A stretch of 34,441 nucleotides of DNA from an uncultured Prevotellaceae bacterium (GTDB lineage: Bacteria > Bacteroidota > Bacteroidia > Bacteroidales > Bacteroidaceae), in assembly GCA_900316505.1 (NCBI GenBank), contig ONDH01000043.1:1-34441 (forward strand), read 5' to 3'. Below are positions 1 to 8,659 of this stretch, in pieces; positions within the stretch are counted from its first letter, which is position 1, and each line of letters opens with the position of its first letter. The translations under genes and the position numbers were made by a program. The notes below the pieces were generated by a model. That model did not search any database. It had not been told where the DNA came from and saw only the letters and a program-made list of their open reading frames with translations.

Positions 1-186
1 TTTTTATTCCTTTCCCACACTTCATTCATTGCCACATCGTCAAAACACGCTATAATTTGTAGCTGAAATGTTTAAAAAACGCCCTTTCCCTAAAAAAGTG
101 GCTCCTTTGATTATACATTTTCCGAAAAAAGGGGAATAGAGAGATAGAAAAGCAAAAAAAATCAATAAAAAACTTCTTTTTTTGTT

Positions 187-194
187 TAACTTTG
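187..194 (+). promoter_or_regulatory. Bacteroidetes -7 box for the MG2-type gene
   Basis: TAACTTTG matches the Bacteroidetes -7 consensus TAnnTTTG. It lies 35 bp before the ATG at 229, giving a short AT-rich leader. The first 228 bases hold no supportable gene otherwise. Confidence 0.55.
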
Positions 195-228
195 CCTCTC
201 TTATTCGTTATATAAATAGAAACAACCC

Positions 229-2763
229 ATGAAGCGTTGGTTACACATATTATTCCTTGTGCTTCTCGCCCTGCCTCTCCATGCGCAGAGTGAGGAGACG
301 TCACGCATCCTGTCGTACATCCAGAAGGCGATGAACTTCAACAAGGTGGTGCCGCAGGAGAAGGTCTATCTGCACTTCGACAACATGGGCTATTTCGAGA
401 ACGAGACATTGTGGTTCAAGGCGTATGTGACAAGGACAGACAACGGGCACTTATCTGACCTGAGCAAGGTGCTGTACGTGGAGTTGCTCAACCCCAGCGG
501 CGACATCATCAAGACGCGCAAATATGCCATTGATTCTTTGGGCGTTTCACATGGGGAGCTACAATTGGATTCTCTGCTTGGATCGGGCTTCTATGAAGTG
601 CGTGCCTACACGCGCTACATGACGAACTGGGGCACTAACGCCGTCTTCTCACGGGTCTTCCCTGTGTTCAAGAAGCCTAAGACCGAGGGTGATTACTCCG
701 ATTTAAACATCAATAACGGACTTTACAAATTTAGAGAACCGAACAACCGAGATAGAGGGGACTCACTCTACGTGAACACGATGGACAACGGTATTGACAT
801 CCGCAACCTGATGAAGACCATCAGCGTGCAGTTCTATCCCGAGGGGGGCGACATGATTGCCGGGAAACGATGCCGGGTGGCGATGATGGCGGTGGATGAC
901 AACGGAAGACCTTATGAGAGCGACGGCTTCGTGATGAACGGGAAAGGAGACATTCTTGCAGCCGTTGAGACGGACTCACTCGGGAGGGGACTGTTTGAGA
1001 TTGTGCCCGATACGAGCGGATTGACTTTTCAAATGCAGAATCTCAGACCTGCGAACAGAAAGGGAATTCCAAAACGAAAAGGGGTGCAGTTCTTTCCGAT
1101 GCCACAAGTGAAGAGAGAAGGGTGTGCCCTTCATATAGATGTAGTGAGTGAGCAGATGCTTGCCACCCTCCAATGCAGCGACGGCATCTGTGGCAGTATG
1201 CTTGGATACGTCATCATGAACAACGGCAACATCCTTCGTTGCGACACACTTACAGCCGCCCCTCTGATAGAGATGGAACTGGACAGGCAAGCGATGCCTG
1301 AAGGGGTGAACCAGATGACAGTGTTTGACAGCAGGGGTGCCATCATGGCGGAGAGGCTGTTTTTCTTGTGCCCGAAACCTGACAAATCAGACAGCATACG
1401 TGTCACAGCCGTCACACAGAAACTGAAACCTTGCGGCAAGGTGGAGTTGGAACTGCAAACGAAACCCAACGCCAACCTGTCCTTCTCTGCGATGGATGCT
1501 CATACGATGACCAACGGGAAGCAGGGAAACATGAAGACATGGATGCTGCTGTCTTCAGAAGTGAAAGGATTTATCCCAAACATCAGTTATTATTTCGAGG
1601 CAGACGATGCGGAACACCGAAAGAATGCCGACCTGCTGATGATGACACAAGGATGGCGCAGATATGACTGGCGGCTGATGTCGGAGAGATATATCTTCCG
1701 AAAGGCACAACCGATAGAAGACCAATTCTATCTGAACGGACAACTGAGAGCGTATAGAAAACGCAATCCCGTTGGTGGCGTTCACTTGCAAGCCATTCTT
1801 TACAACAAAGAGGGGCAAAGTCTGATTGGCGATACCAAGACGGATTCCTTAGGCAACTACGCTTTTAAGATGCCATTTGTGGAGGGTGAATGGAGGATGT
1901 GCATTTATACAGCACGTGACACGAAGAAAAAGACGGACCAGTTAAAGACCTACTATGTGGGCATTGACCGCCAGTTCTCGCCCACAGCGAGGTTCATCAC
2001 ACCCACAGAGGCGGACATCTTGCATCCGCTTGCACCCAACACTTTCGTGAAGAATCCTTTCGAGGAACTGAATGAAGAAGATGTATTTGTTCCTATCACC
2101 CAGAAAGAGCATGTGTTGCAGAACGTGACGGTGAAGGCGAAGAAGCGGTATTTCACCAATGATGACTGGAGATGGAAGAACGAGGCGTATGGTCGTCAGT
2201 ATGCAACGCTATACTACGATGCTGACAGGGAATTGGATAATATCCTCGATAGGGGGGAAGACACTCCCTATCTGTTCAGTTTCATCAAACAGAAGAATTC
2301 ACTTTTTCAGTATTATGAGAATACTACATTACCACTTCGATATGATGGAAGGCATATTTTATGGGTTGTGGATAATGGAGACAGGAATTCGTCCCTTGAT
2401 CCGTCAGAGATGTGGTTGGATGACGTGAAATCCATCTACATTGTTCCTGGTGACCCTCGCGATATGGAAAATAACGTAATTATTTATCTCTATGAACACA
2501 TTAAATATTACTCAGATGGCAACAAGGGACTCCGCCGCACCTACTTCCAAGGCTTCAACCAAGCCTCCACGTTCAAGACGGAGGACTATAGCGTGATACC
2601 TCCAATGGCGGACTTCCGCCGCACCATCTGGTGGCAGCCGGACATCACCACCGATGCCGAGGGCAAAGCCAAAGTGGAGTTCTTCAACAACTCCACGTGC
2701 GAGGAGATGTACATCAGTGTGGAGGGAATGACGCAGGACGGAAAGGTGCTGGTGAATGAGTAA
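229..2763 (+). CDS. Secreted MG2-domain / TonB-plug-like outer-membrane-associated protein
   Basis: An 844-residue exported protein. Residues 1-19 form a signal peptide ending in LPLHAQ, with no lipobox. Residues about 45-150 (VPQEKVYLHFDN, then LWFKAYV and GFYEVRAYTRYM) look like the macroglobulin MG2 domain found in large Bacteroidetes envelope proteins. A carboxypeptidase-regulatory-like beta domain follows around 500-550 (NPVGGVHLQAILYN, TDSLGNYAF). Residues about 655-780 resemble a TonB plug-like segment. The C-terminus (IWWQPDITTDAEGKAKVEFF) matches the A2M-like edge used in these proteins. A complete TonB barrel is absent, so transport is not claimed. Family members are known only as envelope proteins of unclear role. 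The gene stands alone behind its own promoter. The start is set by the signal peptide and the upstream -7 box. Confidence 0.75.
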   Translation: MKRWLHILFLVLLALPLHAQSEETSRILSYIQKAMNFNKVVPQEKVYLHFDNMGYFENETLWFKAYVTRTDNGHLSDLSKVLYVELLNPSGDIIKTRKYAIDSLGVSHGELQLDSLLGSGFYEVRAYTRYMTNWGTNAVFSRVFPVFKKPKTEGDYSDLNINNGLYKFREPNNRDRGDSLYVNTMDNGIDIRNLMKTISVQFYPEGGDMIAGKRCRVAMMAVDDNGRPYESDGFVMNGKGDILAAVETDSLGRGLFEIVPDTSGLTFQMQNLRPANRKGIPKRKGVQFFPMPQVKREGCALHIDVVSEQMLATLQCSDGICGSMLGYVIMNNGNILRCDTLTAAPLIEMELDRQAMPEGVNQMTVFDSRGAIMAERLFFLCPKPDKSDSIRVTAVTQKLKPCGKVELELQTKPNANLSFSAMDAHTMTNGKQGNMKTWMLLSSEVKGFIPNISYYFEADDAEHRKNADLLMMTQGWRRYDWRLMSERYIFRKAQPIEDQFYLNGQLRAYRKRNPVGGVHLQAILYNKEGQSLIGDTKTDSLGNYAFKMPFVEGEWRMCIYTARDTKKKTDQLKTYYVGIDRQFSPTARFITPTEADILHPLAPNTFVKNPFEELNEEDVFVPITQKEHVLQNVTVKAKKRYFTNDDWRWKNEAYGRQYATLYYDADRELDNILDRGEDTPYLFSFIKQKNSLFQYYENTTLPLRYDGRHILWVVDNGDRNSSLDPSEMWLDDVKSIYIVPGDPRDMENNVIIYLYEHIKYYSDGNKGLRRTYFQGFNQASTFKTEDYSVIPPMADFRRTIWWQPDITTDAEGKAKVEFFNNSTCEEMYISVEGMTQDGKVLVNE

Positions 2764-2810
2764 GATGATGCGATATCGGAAGTGACGAGGTTTAAGAAGT
2801 GAACTGTCGT

Positions 2811-2850
2811 AAAAAAAATGAGGGCACGTCAAAGTATGACGTACCCTCAT
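2811..2850 (-). terminator. Rho-independent terminator of the parA operon
   Basis: Fourteen-base arms ATGAGGGCACGTCA (2818-2831) and TGACGTACCCTCAT (2837-2850) pair with one wobble around a 5-base loop. Read on the minus strand the hairpin is followed by eight T residues (2818-2811), so it ends the leftward operon. It also separates that operon from the convergent MG2-type gene. Confidence 0.8.
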
Positions 2851-2893
2851 TATATATATAATAGGTGTAATCTATATGGTGAAAGGGGAGAAA

Positions 2894-3406
2894 TCAGATT
2901 TCAGTGGTGATTTCTTCCATCGGTTTGCGAGTCGTGGGTCGCGGTGCAGCATCGGCAGCAAGGTGTCCGATAGGGATGAGGACGGCTGCCTCTTCTTCTG
3001 CGGGAAGGTTGAGCAACTGGTGACAGAGTGACGCATCGAAGTTGCACACCCAGCAAGTGCCAAGTCCCTGCTCAGCTGCTGCAAGGCAGATGTGCTCGGT
3101 GGCGATGGCTATGTCGATGTCGCCATGGTCCTTCTGGTCAGTGGGACGGTGCCATGACTGGTCGTGACGGATGCAACCGACAATGACAATGGGTGCGGTG
3201 GCGAACCAGTCGCGTGGATAAGTCTGACGAACCTTCTCCAAAGCCTCATCGGTGCGGGCAATGTAGAAATGCCAGGGTTGGAAGTTTACAGCTGATGGGG
3301 CGATGCGGGCGCACTCAAGGACGTAGTTGAGCTGCTCGTCACTGACGGGCTGGTCGCTGTATGAGCGTACGGAATATCGTTTTTGTGCTAATTGTTGAAA
3401 TGTCAT
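2894..3406 (-). CDS. Nitroreductase family protein
   Basis: A 170-residue FMN-dependent nitroreductase-type protein, probably cytoplasmic and NAD(P)H-using. The N-terminal RYSVRSYSDQPVSDEQL segment is the family's FMN-phosphate-binding start. APSAVNFQPWHF is the usual flavin-contact motif, and AAAEQGLGTCWVCNF is the conserved late helix and turn. The length suits the small single-domain subgroup. The substrate cannot be read from sequence. It begins 4 bp after the stop of the DUF4421 gene and is the last gene before the terminator at 2811-2850, so it is probably co-transcribed with the parA group. The biological link to those genes is unclear. Confidence 0.88.
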   Translation of the reverse strand: MTFQQLAQKRYSVRSYSDQPVSDEQLNYVLECARIAPSAVNFQPWHFYIARTDEALEKVRQTYPRDWFATAPIVIVGCIRHDQSWHRPTDQKDHGDIDIAIATEHICLAAAEQGLGTCWVCNFDASLCHQLLNLPAEEEAAVLIPIGHLAADAAPRPTTRKPMEEITTEI

Positions 3407-3410
3407 AAGA

Positions 3411-4721
3411 TTATCTCTTTGTGGTTGTTGTCTTTTTTGTGGTGGTGGCAGACTTTTTGGCTGCTGTCGTTGTGGTTTTGGCTTTAGCAGATGTGGTGGT
3501 CTTTCTGGTCGTAGTGCGACGACGTTTCTTCACAGGTTCTGGACGGCGGTGCAGTTTAGTGTGTATTCGCCATCCGAAGAAGGCACGTGCCTGCCATTGT
3601 GTGTCGCGCAGGGCGAAGTCGCTGTCCTTGCCGCTCTTGGAGTGTTGAACGACAGAGGTGAGACCGATGAAATAGCGGTCCCATGAATAAATGGCGCCAA
3701 GACGACCGACAAGAAAGAAGTTGAGAGGTCCACTGTCCATCTTGTTCACTTCTTCGTTACCTTCTTTGTCTGTGGTGTGGAGCTTGTAGTTTTGCCATAT
3801 CATCAGACTAGGCTGTACAGTACCATGAACAAGCCAATGCTTACCTGCCACGAGGTTGTATCCGTAACCTGCACCGATGGTGAAAGAGTTGATGTCGATG
3901 CGGTTGAGCGAGGAGGCGAAATCATGGTCGGGGTCAAGGTTGTCGCCAATCTTGATGCGTCCGGTATTGAAGCCTGCCTGCACAAGGAAGCTGCCCGCCG
4001 AGCGTTTCTGCACCCATGTGCTGTTGAACACAGCTGGCAATGAGAATTTCTTGCCATTGAACACATAATAACCTGCCAATGCGAAGAGTCGCATGTTCGT
4101 GTTGGCAAGTTTGTGCGTGTTTGAGGTCAAACTAGTACGTCCACGGAATGCATCGACCTTCTCAAAGGTGAAGTCTATGCCGAAGGTGTTGCTGTAGTAA
4201 TTGATTGCGGACATCATGTCGGAGATGTCGCTGAGCATCTTGCTGGGTGATAAGGAAAAAGACGCGGAGATGCCTCGGTAGTTTGCCATAATGCCAAGGG
4301 TCACCTTTGGGTCGGCATTGAGGTAATAGTTACCTTTATTTCCGCCCATATCAACCGCACGGATGTGCATCATGTCGCCAAACACGTCTGTCTTGGCACG
4401 GAACGTCCACGTCTCTTGGGGACGCGCCACATAGAAGGTGTCGGTGGTGATTTTGGCATTGCGCACGTCGAGGATGCTGTCCGCCTTGATCATCGCCTCC
4501 TCAGCCTTGGGCTTGAGTGAGTCAATCTTCTCCTGAATGTTTTGGACAATCTGCTCTTTCTTCTCTTGAAGACGTTGCAGCAGCGTTGTCTTTGTGGTGT
4601 CGTTCTTGGTTGTGTCGGCGGCGATGGAGTCAGTGGCGGTTTGATAGAGAATCACAGTTCTACCCTCTGCCATGACCGACGCAGTCAACGCAAGCAAGAG
4701 GCATGCGAGTGTCTTCTTCAT
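3411..4721 (-). CDS. DUF4421 outer-membrane barrel with Lys/Thr-rich C-terminal tail
   Basis: I choose the start at 4721 because MKKTLACLLLALTASVMA is a good signal peptide and lies 4 bp after the upstream stop; the longer frame would overlap the neighbour. The product has 436 residues. Residues about 20-75 form a charged, probably helical linker (LQRLQEKKEQIVQNIQEKI). The following part (DTFYVARPQETWTFRAKTD, then VTLGIMANYRGISASFSLSP) matches the DUF4421 family of Bacteroidetes predicted beta-barrels. After the last barrel strand (FFGWRIHTKLHR) the protein ends in about 45 residues made almost only of Lys, Arg, Thr and Ala. That tail resembles histone-like or nucleic-acid-binding tails and is unexpected on an envelope protein. 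Function is unknown. The context is third gene of a ParA operon. Confidence 0.75.
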   Translation of the reverse strand: MKKTLACLLLALTASVMAEGRTVILYQTATDSIAADTTKNDTTKTTLLQRLQEKKEQIVQNIQEKIDSLKPKAEEAMIKADSILDVRNAKITTDTFYVARPQETWTFRAKTDVFGDMMHIRAVDMGGNKGNYYLNADPKVTLGIMANYRGISASFSLSPSKMLSDISDMMSAINYYSNTFGIDFTFEKVDAFRGRTSLTSNTHKLANTNMRLFALAGYYVFNGKKFSLPAVFNSTWVQKRSAGSFLVQAGFNTGRIKIGDNLDPDHDFASSLNRIDINSFTIGAGYGYNLVAGKHWLVHGTVQPSLMIWQNYKLHTTDKEGNEEVNKMDSGPLNFFLVGRLGAIYSWDRYFIGLTSVVQHSKSGKDSDFALRDTQWQARAFFGWRIHTKLHRRPEPVKKRRRTTTRKTTTSAKAKTTTTAAKKSATTTKKTTTTKR

Positions 4722-4725
4722 AGGC

Positions 4726-5151
4726 TTATGAGCGAGTTTTGTATTCCTTGATGATTTTGTCCACCTTCTTGGCACCGCTCTCATCGAGGCGCATGTCGCG
4801 GTAGTGGTGCTCCATGAACTCGTGGATGGCTGTGAAGATGACCTCTTTGTAGTCGTAATTCTGGAAAGTCTTGATGAGGCGCAGCTGCAGTTCTGTCTCG
4901 TCATCAATATAGACGAGTTTGGCGAGCTTCTTGCTCAACAGCGACTGCTTCTTTGCAGGACGTCCGACAGACGGGTAGGGCACATTGCGGACTTGGGTGG
5001 GCGCAACATCATAATAGGGTGCTGCGGGCTGTTGTATTGCAGCCTCTGGTTCAGGGTCAGGTGCGCTGGTGCGCTGAGTAGTGGTCTGATCGGCTTTCAC
5101 TTCATCAAGAAACGTGCCGATGCCTAAGTCTTTACGTTTATTGGTCGCCAT
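4726..5151 (-). CDS. Small ribbon-helix-helix-like partner of ParA (putative)
   Basis: A 141-residue soluble protein with a disordered, Pro/Gln/Thr-rich N-terminal half (residues 1-65). Its compact C-terminal domain (about 72-120) has SKKLAKLVYIDDETELQLRL followed by two helices (FQNYDYKEVIFTAIHEFMEHHY). One short strand then two helices is the ribbon-helix-helix arrangement of small centromere-binding partners of ParA such as ParG or Omega; that assignment is inference, not a family match. It starts 23 bp after parA and ends 4 bp before the DUF4421 start, so the genes are tightly co-transcribed. Conjugative-element DUF3408 proteins also sit next to ParA and are an alternative relation. Confidence 0.6.
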   Translation of the reverse strand: MATNKRKDLGIGTFLDEVKADQTTTQRTSAPDPEPEAAIQQPAAPYYDVAPTQVRNVPYPSVGRPAKKQSLLSKKLAKLVYIDDETELQLRLIKTFQNYDYKEVIFTAIHEFMEHHYRDMRLDESGAKKVDKIIKEYKTRS

Positions 5152-5174
5152 ATGGTTTTGGTTTTGCTTGTTCT

Positions 5175-5984
5175 CTATTCTTCGTTGTTCTCTTCTTCAG
5201 CCTTGATGGCTTTCTTCTTCCAGTCCTTTGGACGCTTTTCGCCTGTCAGCTCTTCTGCCAATCGCATGTAGTCCTCAGCACCGTTGCTCTCAGGCGCATA
5301 TTCGAAAATGGTCTGATGTCCCAACGGACTCTCGTCAAACTTCACGCATTTACGGATTTTGGTCTTCAGCGTGGGAACATCGCTTTGCTTCTCGAAGTAG
5401 CGGCTCACCTCCTTAGCAATCTTTGTCTGCTTGTCATACTTGACCAATAAGTACCCTTCAATCTGCAAGTTAGGCTTAATCTCCTGCTGTATCTCTTTAA
5501 TGGACATCAACAAGTTCTGCATACCTTGCAAAGAGAATCCGCTGCACTCTGTGGGAATGATGATGGAGTCGGATGCCGACATGGCATTGTCGTTCAGCAC
5601 TGAATTGCCAGGAGCACAATCGATGACCACATAGTCATACTCTGCCTTCACCTGTTCCAACTTCCGTGCGAGGATGGTTTCGCGGCTCCGTTTGTTGAGC
5701 AGTTCTGCCTCCATGTTGCGCAGCGCCTTCGAGGCGGGGATGTACTCCAATCCGTCATACCTTATATATATAGGTGCAGGCACAGGCTCTTTCAGCCATT
5801 CACTCAGGGTGGGGTCACCCTCCTTCTGTGAAAAGCCCAACACACCCGACAAATTGCACTGTTGGTCAGTGTCAATGATGAGCACCTTCTTGCCCATAAT
5901 CCACAAAGCCGTAGCTAAATTGGCGCACGTGGTCGTCTTTGCCACGCCGCCCTTATGGTTCAGAAAACTGATGATTTTCGTCAT
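5175..5984 (-). CDS. ParA/Soj-family partitioning ATPase
   Basis: A 269-residue cytoplasmic ATPase. The deviant Walker A box KGGVAKTT lies at residues 11-18, with the signature second lysine at K11. Then come the DTDQQCNLS switch segment at 38-46 and Walker B (YDYVVIDCAPG). ParA proteins dimerise on nucleoid DNA with ATP and move cargo bound by a partner, here probably the next gene. I use the ATG at 5984 because upstream in-frame starts run into the -7 box at 6014-6021. The C-terminus is charged (KKKAIKAEEENNEE). ParA is common on plasmids and integrative elements, but no relaxase, integrase or replication gene is nearby, so this may be a chromosomal orphan with an unknown cargo. Confidence 0.85.
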   Translation of the reverse strand: MTKIISFLNHKGGVAKTTTCANLATALWIMGKKVLIIDTDQQCNLSGVLGFSQKEGDPTLSEWLKEPVPAPIYIRYDGLEYIPASKALRNMEAELLNKRSRETILARKLEQVKAEYDYVVIDCAPGNSVLNDNAMSASDSIIIPTECSGFSLQGMQNLLMSIKEIQQEIKPNLQIEGYLLVKYDKQTKIAKEVSRYFEKQSDVPTLKTKIRKCVKFDESPLGHQTIFEYAPESNGAEDYMRLAEELTGEKRPKDWKKKAIKAEEENNEE

Positions 5985-6013
5985 AAACGTTTCTTTTTCA
6001 ATTAGAATCGTTG

Positions 6014-6021
6014 CAAAGTTA
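6014..6021 (-). promoter_or_regulatory. -7 box of the parA operon
   Basis: TAACTTTG on the minus strand, 30 bp upstream of the parA ATG at 5984. No other good box is seen before the three downstream genes, so it probably drives all four. Confidence 0.6.
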
Positions 6022-6133
6022 ATGCTTTTTCTGATAACAACAAAACATTTAGACAAAATTATTTTATTACGTTATTATTTTTTCTTCCTCCTCTTTTTCC
6101 CTCCTTTTCTTTGCTCTTTCCACGGAAAAGCCG

Positions 6134-6141
6134 TAACTTTG
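6134..6141 (+). promoter_or_regulatory. -7 box for the glycosyltransferase gene
   Basis: TAACTTTG, 44 bp upstream of the ATG at 6186. It is divergent from the parA promoter across about 110 bp of AT-rich sequence. Confidence 0.6.
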
Positions 6142-6185
6142 CAACGAATTACAGCATAGTTGATACTAACTATTTACCTATCTTC

Positions 6186-7214
6186 ATGAAATTATCGGTT
6201 ATCGTTCCTGTCTATAACGTGGAAAAGTTCCTTCCCCGCTGCCTCGACTCCCTCCTACGTCAAGGGCTGGAAGTGGGGGAGTATGAGGTCATCTGCGTGA
6301 ATGATGGCTCACCCGACAACTGTGCCCAGATTCTGGCAGAGTACGAACAAAAATACCCCGGCATCTTCCGTGTCATAACACAGGAAAACTGGGGATTGGG
6401 CGAAGCGCGCAATACAGGCATGAAAGCGGCGCAGGGAGAATATATCACTTTCGTAGATAGCGATGACTATGTTGTGGATGGCGCCTATCGCTACCTGCTC
6501 GACCATTTTTGTACCGAACAGAAGCCTGACGTGCTTCACTTTCAGTATCGGATGGTCTTTACCGATGGTTCCACCTTTACTGATCCCGAGACCAAGCCCG
6601 ACGGAAAGGTCACTTTTGATGGTGACGGGGTGGAAGCCTATAATAAGTTTATACATCCCGCTGTATGGAACAAATTCTTCCGTCATCAATTCTTACTGGA
6701 GCATAACCTTAAGTTTGAGAAAATATTTTATGAAGATAATTTGTTCAATTTCTGTCTTTTTCGATGTCATCCCTGGCTGGTTATAGTTAGCTGCAACATA
6801 ATACGATACGAACAAGGAAATGCCGATTCCATTATACACACTTTGAATAAGGAGCACGTTTTTAAGGAGTTCAAAGACCTTCAATATCTTATCAATCTCA
6901 TGAAGCACAGCCTAGAAGATGTTCCAGAATTGGCTCCTGCAATCAGGCTGAATCTCAAGAGTTGTTATAACACGTACAACAAGAAGTTATTTCGTATTAA
7001 TCTCTCATACGATGAGTGGTCGCATTACACACGTATACTTCGCCATGAAAGCGCAGTTTTGCAAAACTATAAGAAAGAGACCACAACATTGGGGCGTATC
7101 ATCAAGTGGTTGAAGTCCCATTCTCTCCGTTCATATTTCATCTATTGTATCTTCTATGTTATTATGATTCTTTGGCATAATGTTGGTTTGAAAAAAATAT
7201 TCATCCATTATTAG
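6186..7214 (+). CDS. Family 2 glycosyltransferase
   Basis: A 342-residue GT-A-fold glycosyltransferase. The N-terminus (KLSVIVPVYNVEKFLPRCLDS) is the nucleotide-binding start. VNDGSPDNC follows, then the metal-binding DSDD at residues 91-94. Later FYEDNLFN carries the likely catalytic-base ED pair. The C-terminus has a hydrophobic segment (FIYCIFYVIMILW) followed by a basic end, which suggests inner-membrane attachment. It probably transfers a sugar from a nucleotide donor to surface polysaccharide or a glycan, but donor and acceptor cannot be told. The start at 6186 fits the family N-terminus and lies after the promoter; a longer frame beginning at 6111 would include the -7 box. It is a lone gene without a polysaccharide cluster. 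Confidence 0.9.
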   Translation: MKLSVIVPVYNVEKFLPRCLDSLLRQGLEVGEYEVICVNDGSPDNCAQILAEYEQKYPGIFRVITQENWGLGEARNTGMKAAQGEYITFVDSDDYVVDGAYRYLLDHFCTEQKPDVLHFQYRMVFTDGSTFTDPETKPDGKVTFDGDGVEAYNKFIHPAVWNKFFRHQFLLEHNLKFEKIFYEDNLFNFCLFRCHPWLVIVSCNIIRYEQGNADSIIHTLNKEHVFKEFKDLQYLINLMKHSLEDVPELAPAIRLNLKSCYNTYNKKLFRINLSYDEWSHYTRILRHESAVLQNYKKETTTLGRIIKWLKSHSLRSYFIYCIFYVIMILWHNVGLKKIFIHY

Positions 7215-7290
7215 AAAGGCATTATGATGGAACCCAGAAGGTACTGCAACCTTTCTGATGAGAAAGATGAATGCTTCCGTCGCATATACT

Positions 7291-7327
7291 CAAAAGGCGA
7301 CTATCCTGTCAGGGTAGCCGCCTTTTG
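7291..7327. terminator. Hairpin terminator between convergent genes
   Basis: CAAAAGGCG (7291-7299) and CGCCTTTTG (7319-7327) pair. An inner CTATCC/GGGTAG stem extends the hairpin around TGTCA. It lies between the glycosyltransferase and the leftward GTPase gene and could serve both, though the T runs are only four long. Confidence 0.6.
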
Positions 7328-7355
7328 TATGAGATTATGAGGTTTTATGCTGTAA

Positions 7356-8645
7356 TTACTCTGCCAAGCACATGTCCAACATTTCCTTGAGGTAGGTTTT
7401 CATGTCCTTGTCCATGTGTTGGCCGATGAAGACGAGTTTTTGCATGCGGTCGCCATAGGTGGGGTCCCAGTCTTGTTTCAGTTTGGGTTCGGCTGCCAGG
7501 AGACGGTCGAGTTGGTCTTGGGGCATGGTGGCGTACCACTGTCCGCAGTTTTTCAGTGAGAATTGCTTGCCTGCTTGTTCGAAGAGGTAGCAGATGTCTT
7601 CTTCGCCTTTGAACCAGCAGATGCCTTTGGCGCGGATGATGTTCTTGGGCCATAGACGTGCCACGAAATCGTCGAACATGCCGAGTTTCATGGGACGGCG
7701 GGCACAGTAAACGTAGGTGCCGATGCCGTATTCTTCTGCTTCGCCTTCATCGTGGTGATGCTCGTGGTGATGGCCATGGTTTTCATGGGCATGATGGGCA
7801 TCGTGGGAGTGCTCCTCTTCATCGTCGTCATCATCATCATGGTCGTGATGGTGATGATGCGCTTCTTCCTCGTGATGATGTTCTTCTTCTTCATCGTCAT
7901 CCTCGTCGTGATGTTCGCCTTCCACTGCTTCAATCCAGGCAGCGGAGGTTGCCACTTTGTCAAAGTCGAACATGCCCGTGTTCAGGATCTTGTCGAAGTC
8001 CACGTCGCCGTAGTTACATTCGATGATGTCCGCCTTGGGTTGGATGGCGCGGACAATCTGTTTGATGCGTGCCAGCTCTTGCGGTTCCACTTCGGCAGCC
8101 TTGTTGAGCAGGACGATGTTGCAGAACTCGATTTGTTGGATGACCAGGTTCTCGATATCCTCTTCTGCAATGTTGGGCTTCTGAAGCGATGTACCTGAGC
8201 CGAATTCATCCTTCATGCGGAGCGCATCCACCACGGTGACGATGCAGTCGAGACGAGCCAGTCCGTTCATCCAGTATTTGGGTTCCATGGTCGGGATGGA
8301 GCAGATGGTCTGGGCGATGGGGGCAGGTTCGCAGATGCCTGATGCCTCTATGACGATGTAGTCAAACTGTCCCATCTTCACGAGATCGGTGAGTTGTTCC
8401 ACGAGGTCCATCTTCAGGGTGCAGCAGATGCAACCGTTCTGCAGGGCGACGAGCGAATCATCCTTCTGGTCCACGATGCCGCCCTGTTGGATGAGGTCTG
8501 CATCGATGTTCACCTCACCGATGTCGTTGACGATGACGGCAAACTTAATGCCCTTGCGGTTGGAGAGTATGCGGTTGAGCAGCGTTGTCTTTCCACTGCC
8601 CAGATAGCCTGTCAATAACAGGACTGGTATTTCTTTCATTGCCAT
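7356..8645 (-). CDS. COG0523 (CobW/ZNG1-like) metal-handling GTPase with His-rich insert
   Basis: A 429-residue G3E-class GTPase. Walker A is GYLGSGKTT at residues 13-21. The metal-binding GCICC is at 71-75. FDYIVIEASG is near 94-103 and the guanine-recognition NKAA at 181-184. COG0523 proteins insert or deliver metals such as zinc or cobalt using GTP. Residues about 243-305 are almost only His, Asp and Glu, a strong divalent-metal store, and this insert precedes the CobW C-terminal domain (about 307-425, ending KEMLDMCLAE). Start may be Met1 (8645) or Met3 (8639). It begins 14 bp after the M23 lipoprotein stop, so the two form an operon. Which metal is handled is not visible; no Zur or B12 element was recognised. 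Confidence 0.88.
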   Translation of the reverse strand: MAMKEIPVLLLTGYLGSGKTTLLNRILSNRKGIKFAVIVNDIGEVNIDADLIQQGGIVDQKDDSLVALQNGCICCTLKMDLVEQLTDLVKMGQFDYIVIEASGICEPAPIAQTICSIPTMEPKYWMNGLARLDCIVTVVDALRMKDEFGSGTSLQKPNIAEEDIENLVIQQIEFCNIVLLNKAAEVEPQELARIKQIVRAIQPKADIIECNYGDVDFDKILNTGMFDFDKVATSAAWIEAVEGEHHDEDDDEEEEHHHEEEAHHHHHDHDDDDDDEEEHSHDAHHAHENHGHHHEHHHDEGEAEEYGIGTYVYCARRPMKLGMFDDFVARLWPKNIIRAKGICWFKGEEDICYLFEQAGKQFSLKNCGQWYATMPQDQLDRLLAAEPKLKQDWDPTYGDRMQKLVFIGQHMDKDMKTYLKEMLDMCLAE

Positions 8646-8659
8646 ATTATTATATAGTT

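Noticed and set aside
50..304. An 84-residue minus frame at the left end
   Set aside because: It overlaps the promoter and signal peptide of the MG2-type gene and has no recognisable pattern.
4726..5984. ParA locus as evidence of a plasmid or integrative element
   Set aside because: No replication, relaxase, integrase or att-like site is seen, and neighbours are ordinary chromosomal genes.
7224..7340. A 38-codon frame starting MMEPRRYCNLSDEKDE after the glycosyltransferase
   Set aside because: It runs through the terminator hairpin, has no promoter, and its composition is not distinctive; it is probably chance.
7752..8198. A plus-strand frame rich in Val, Met and Phe, like a membrane protein
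   Set aside because: It is the complement of the His/Asp/Glu codons of the GTPase and an artefact of that low-complexity DNA.
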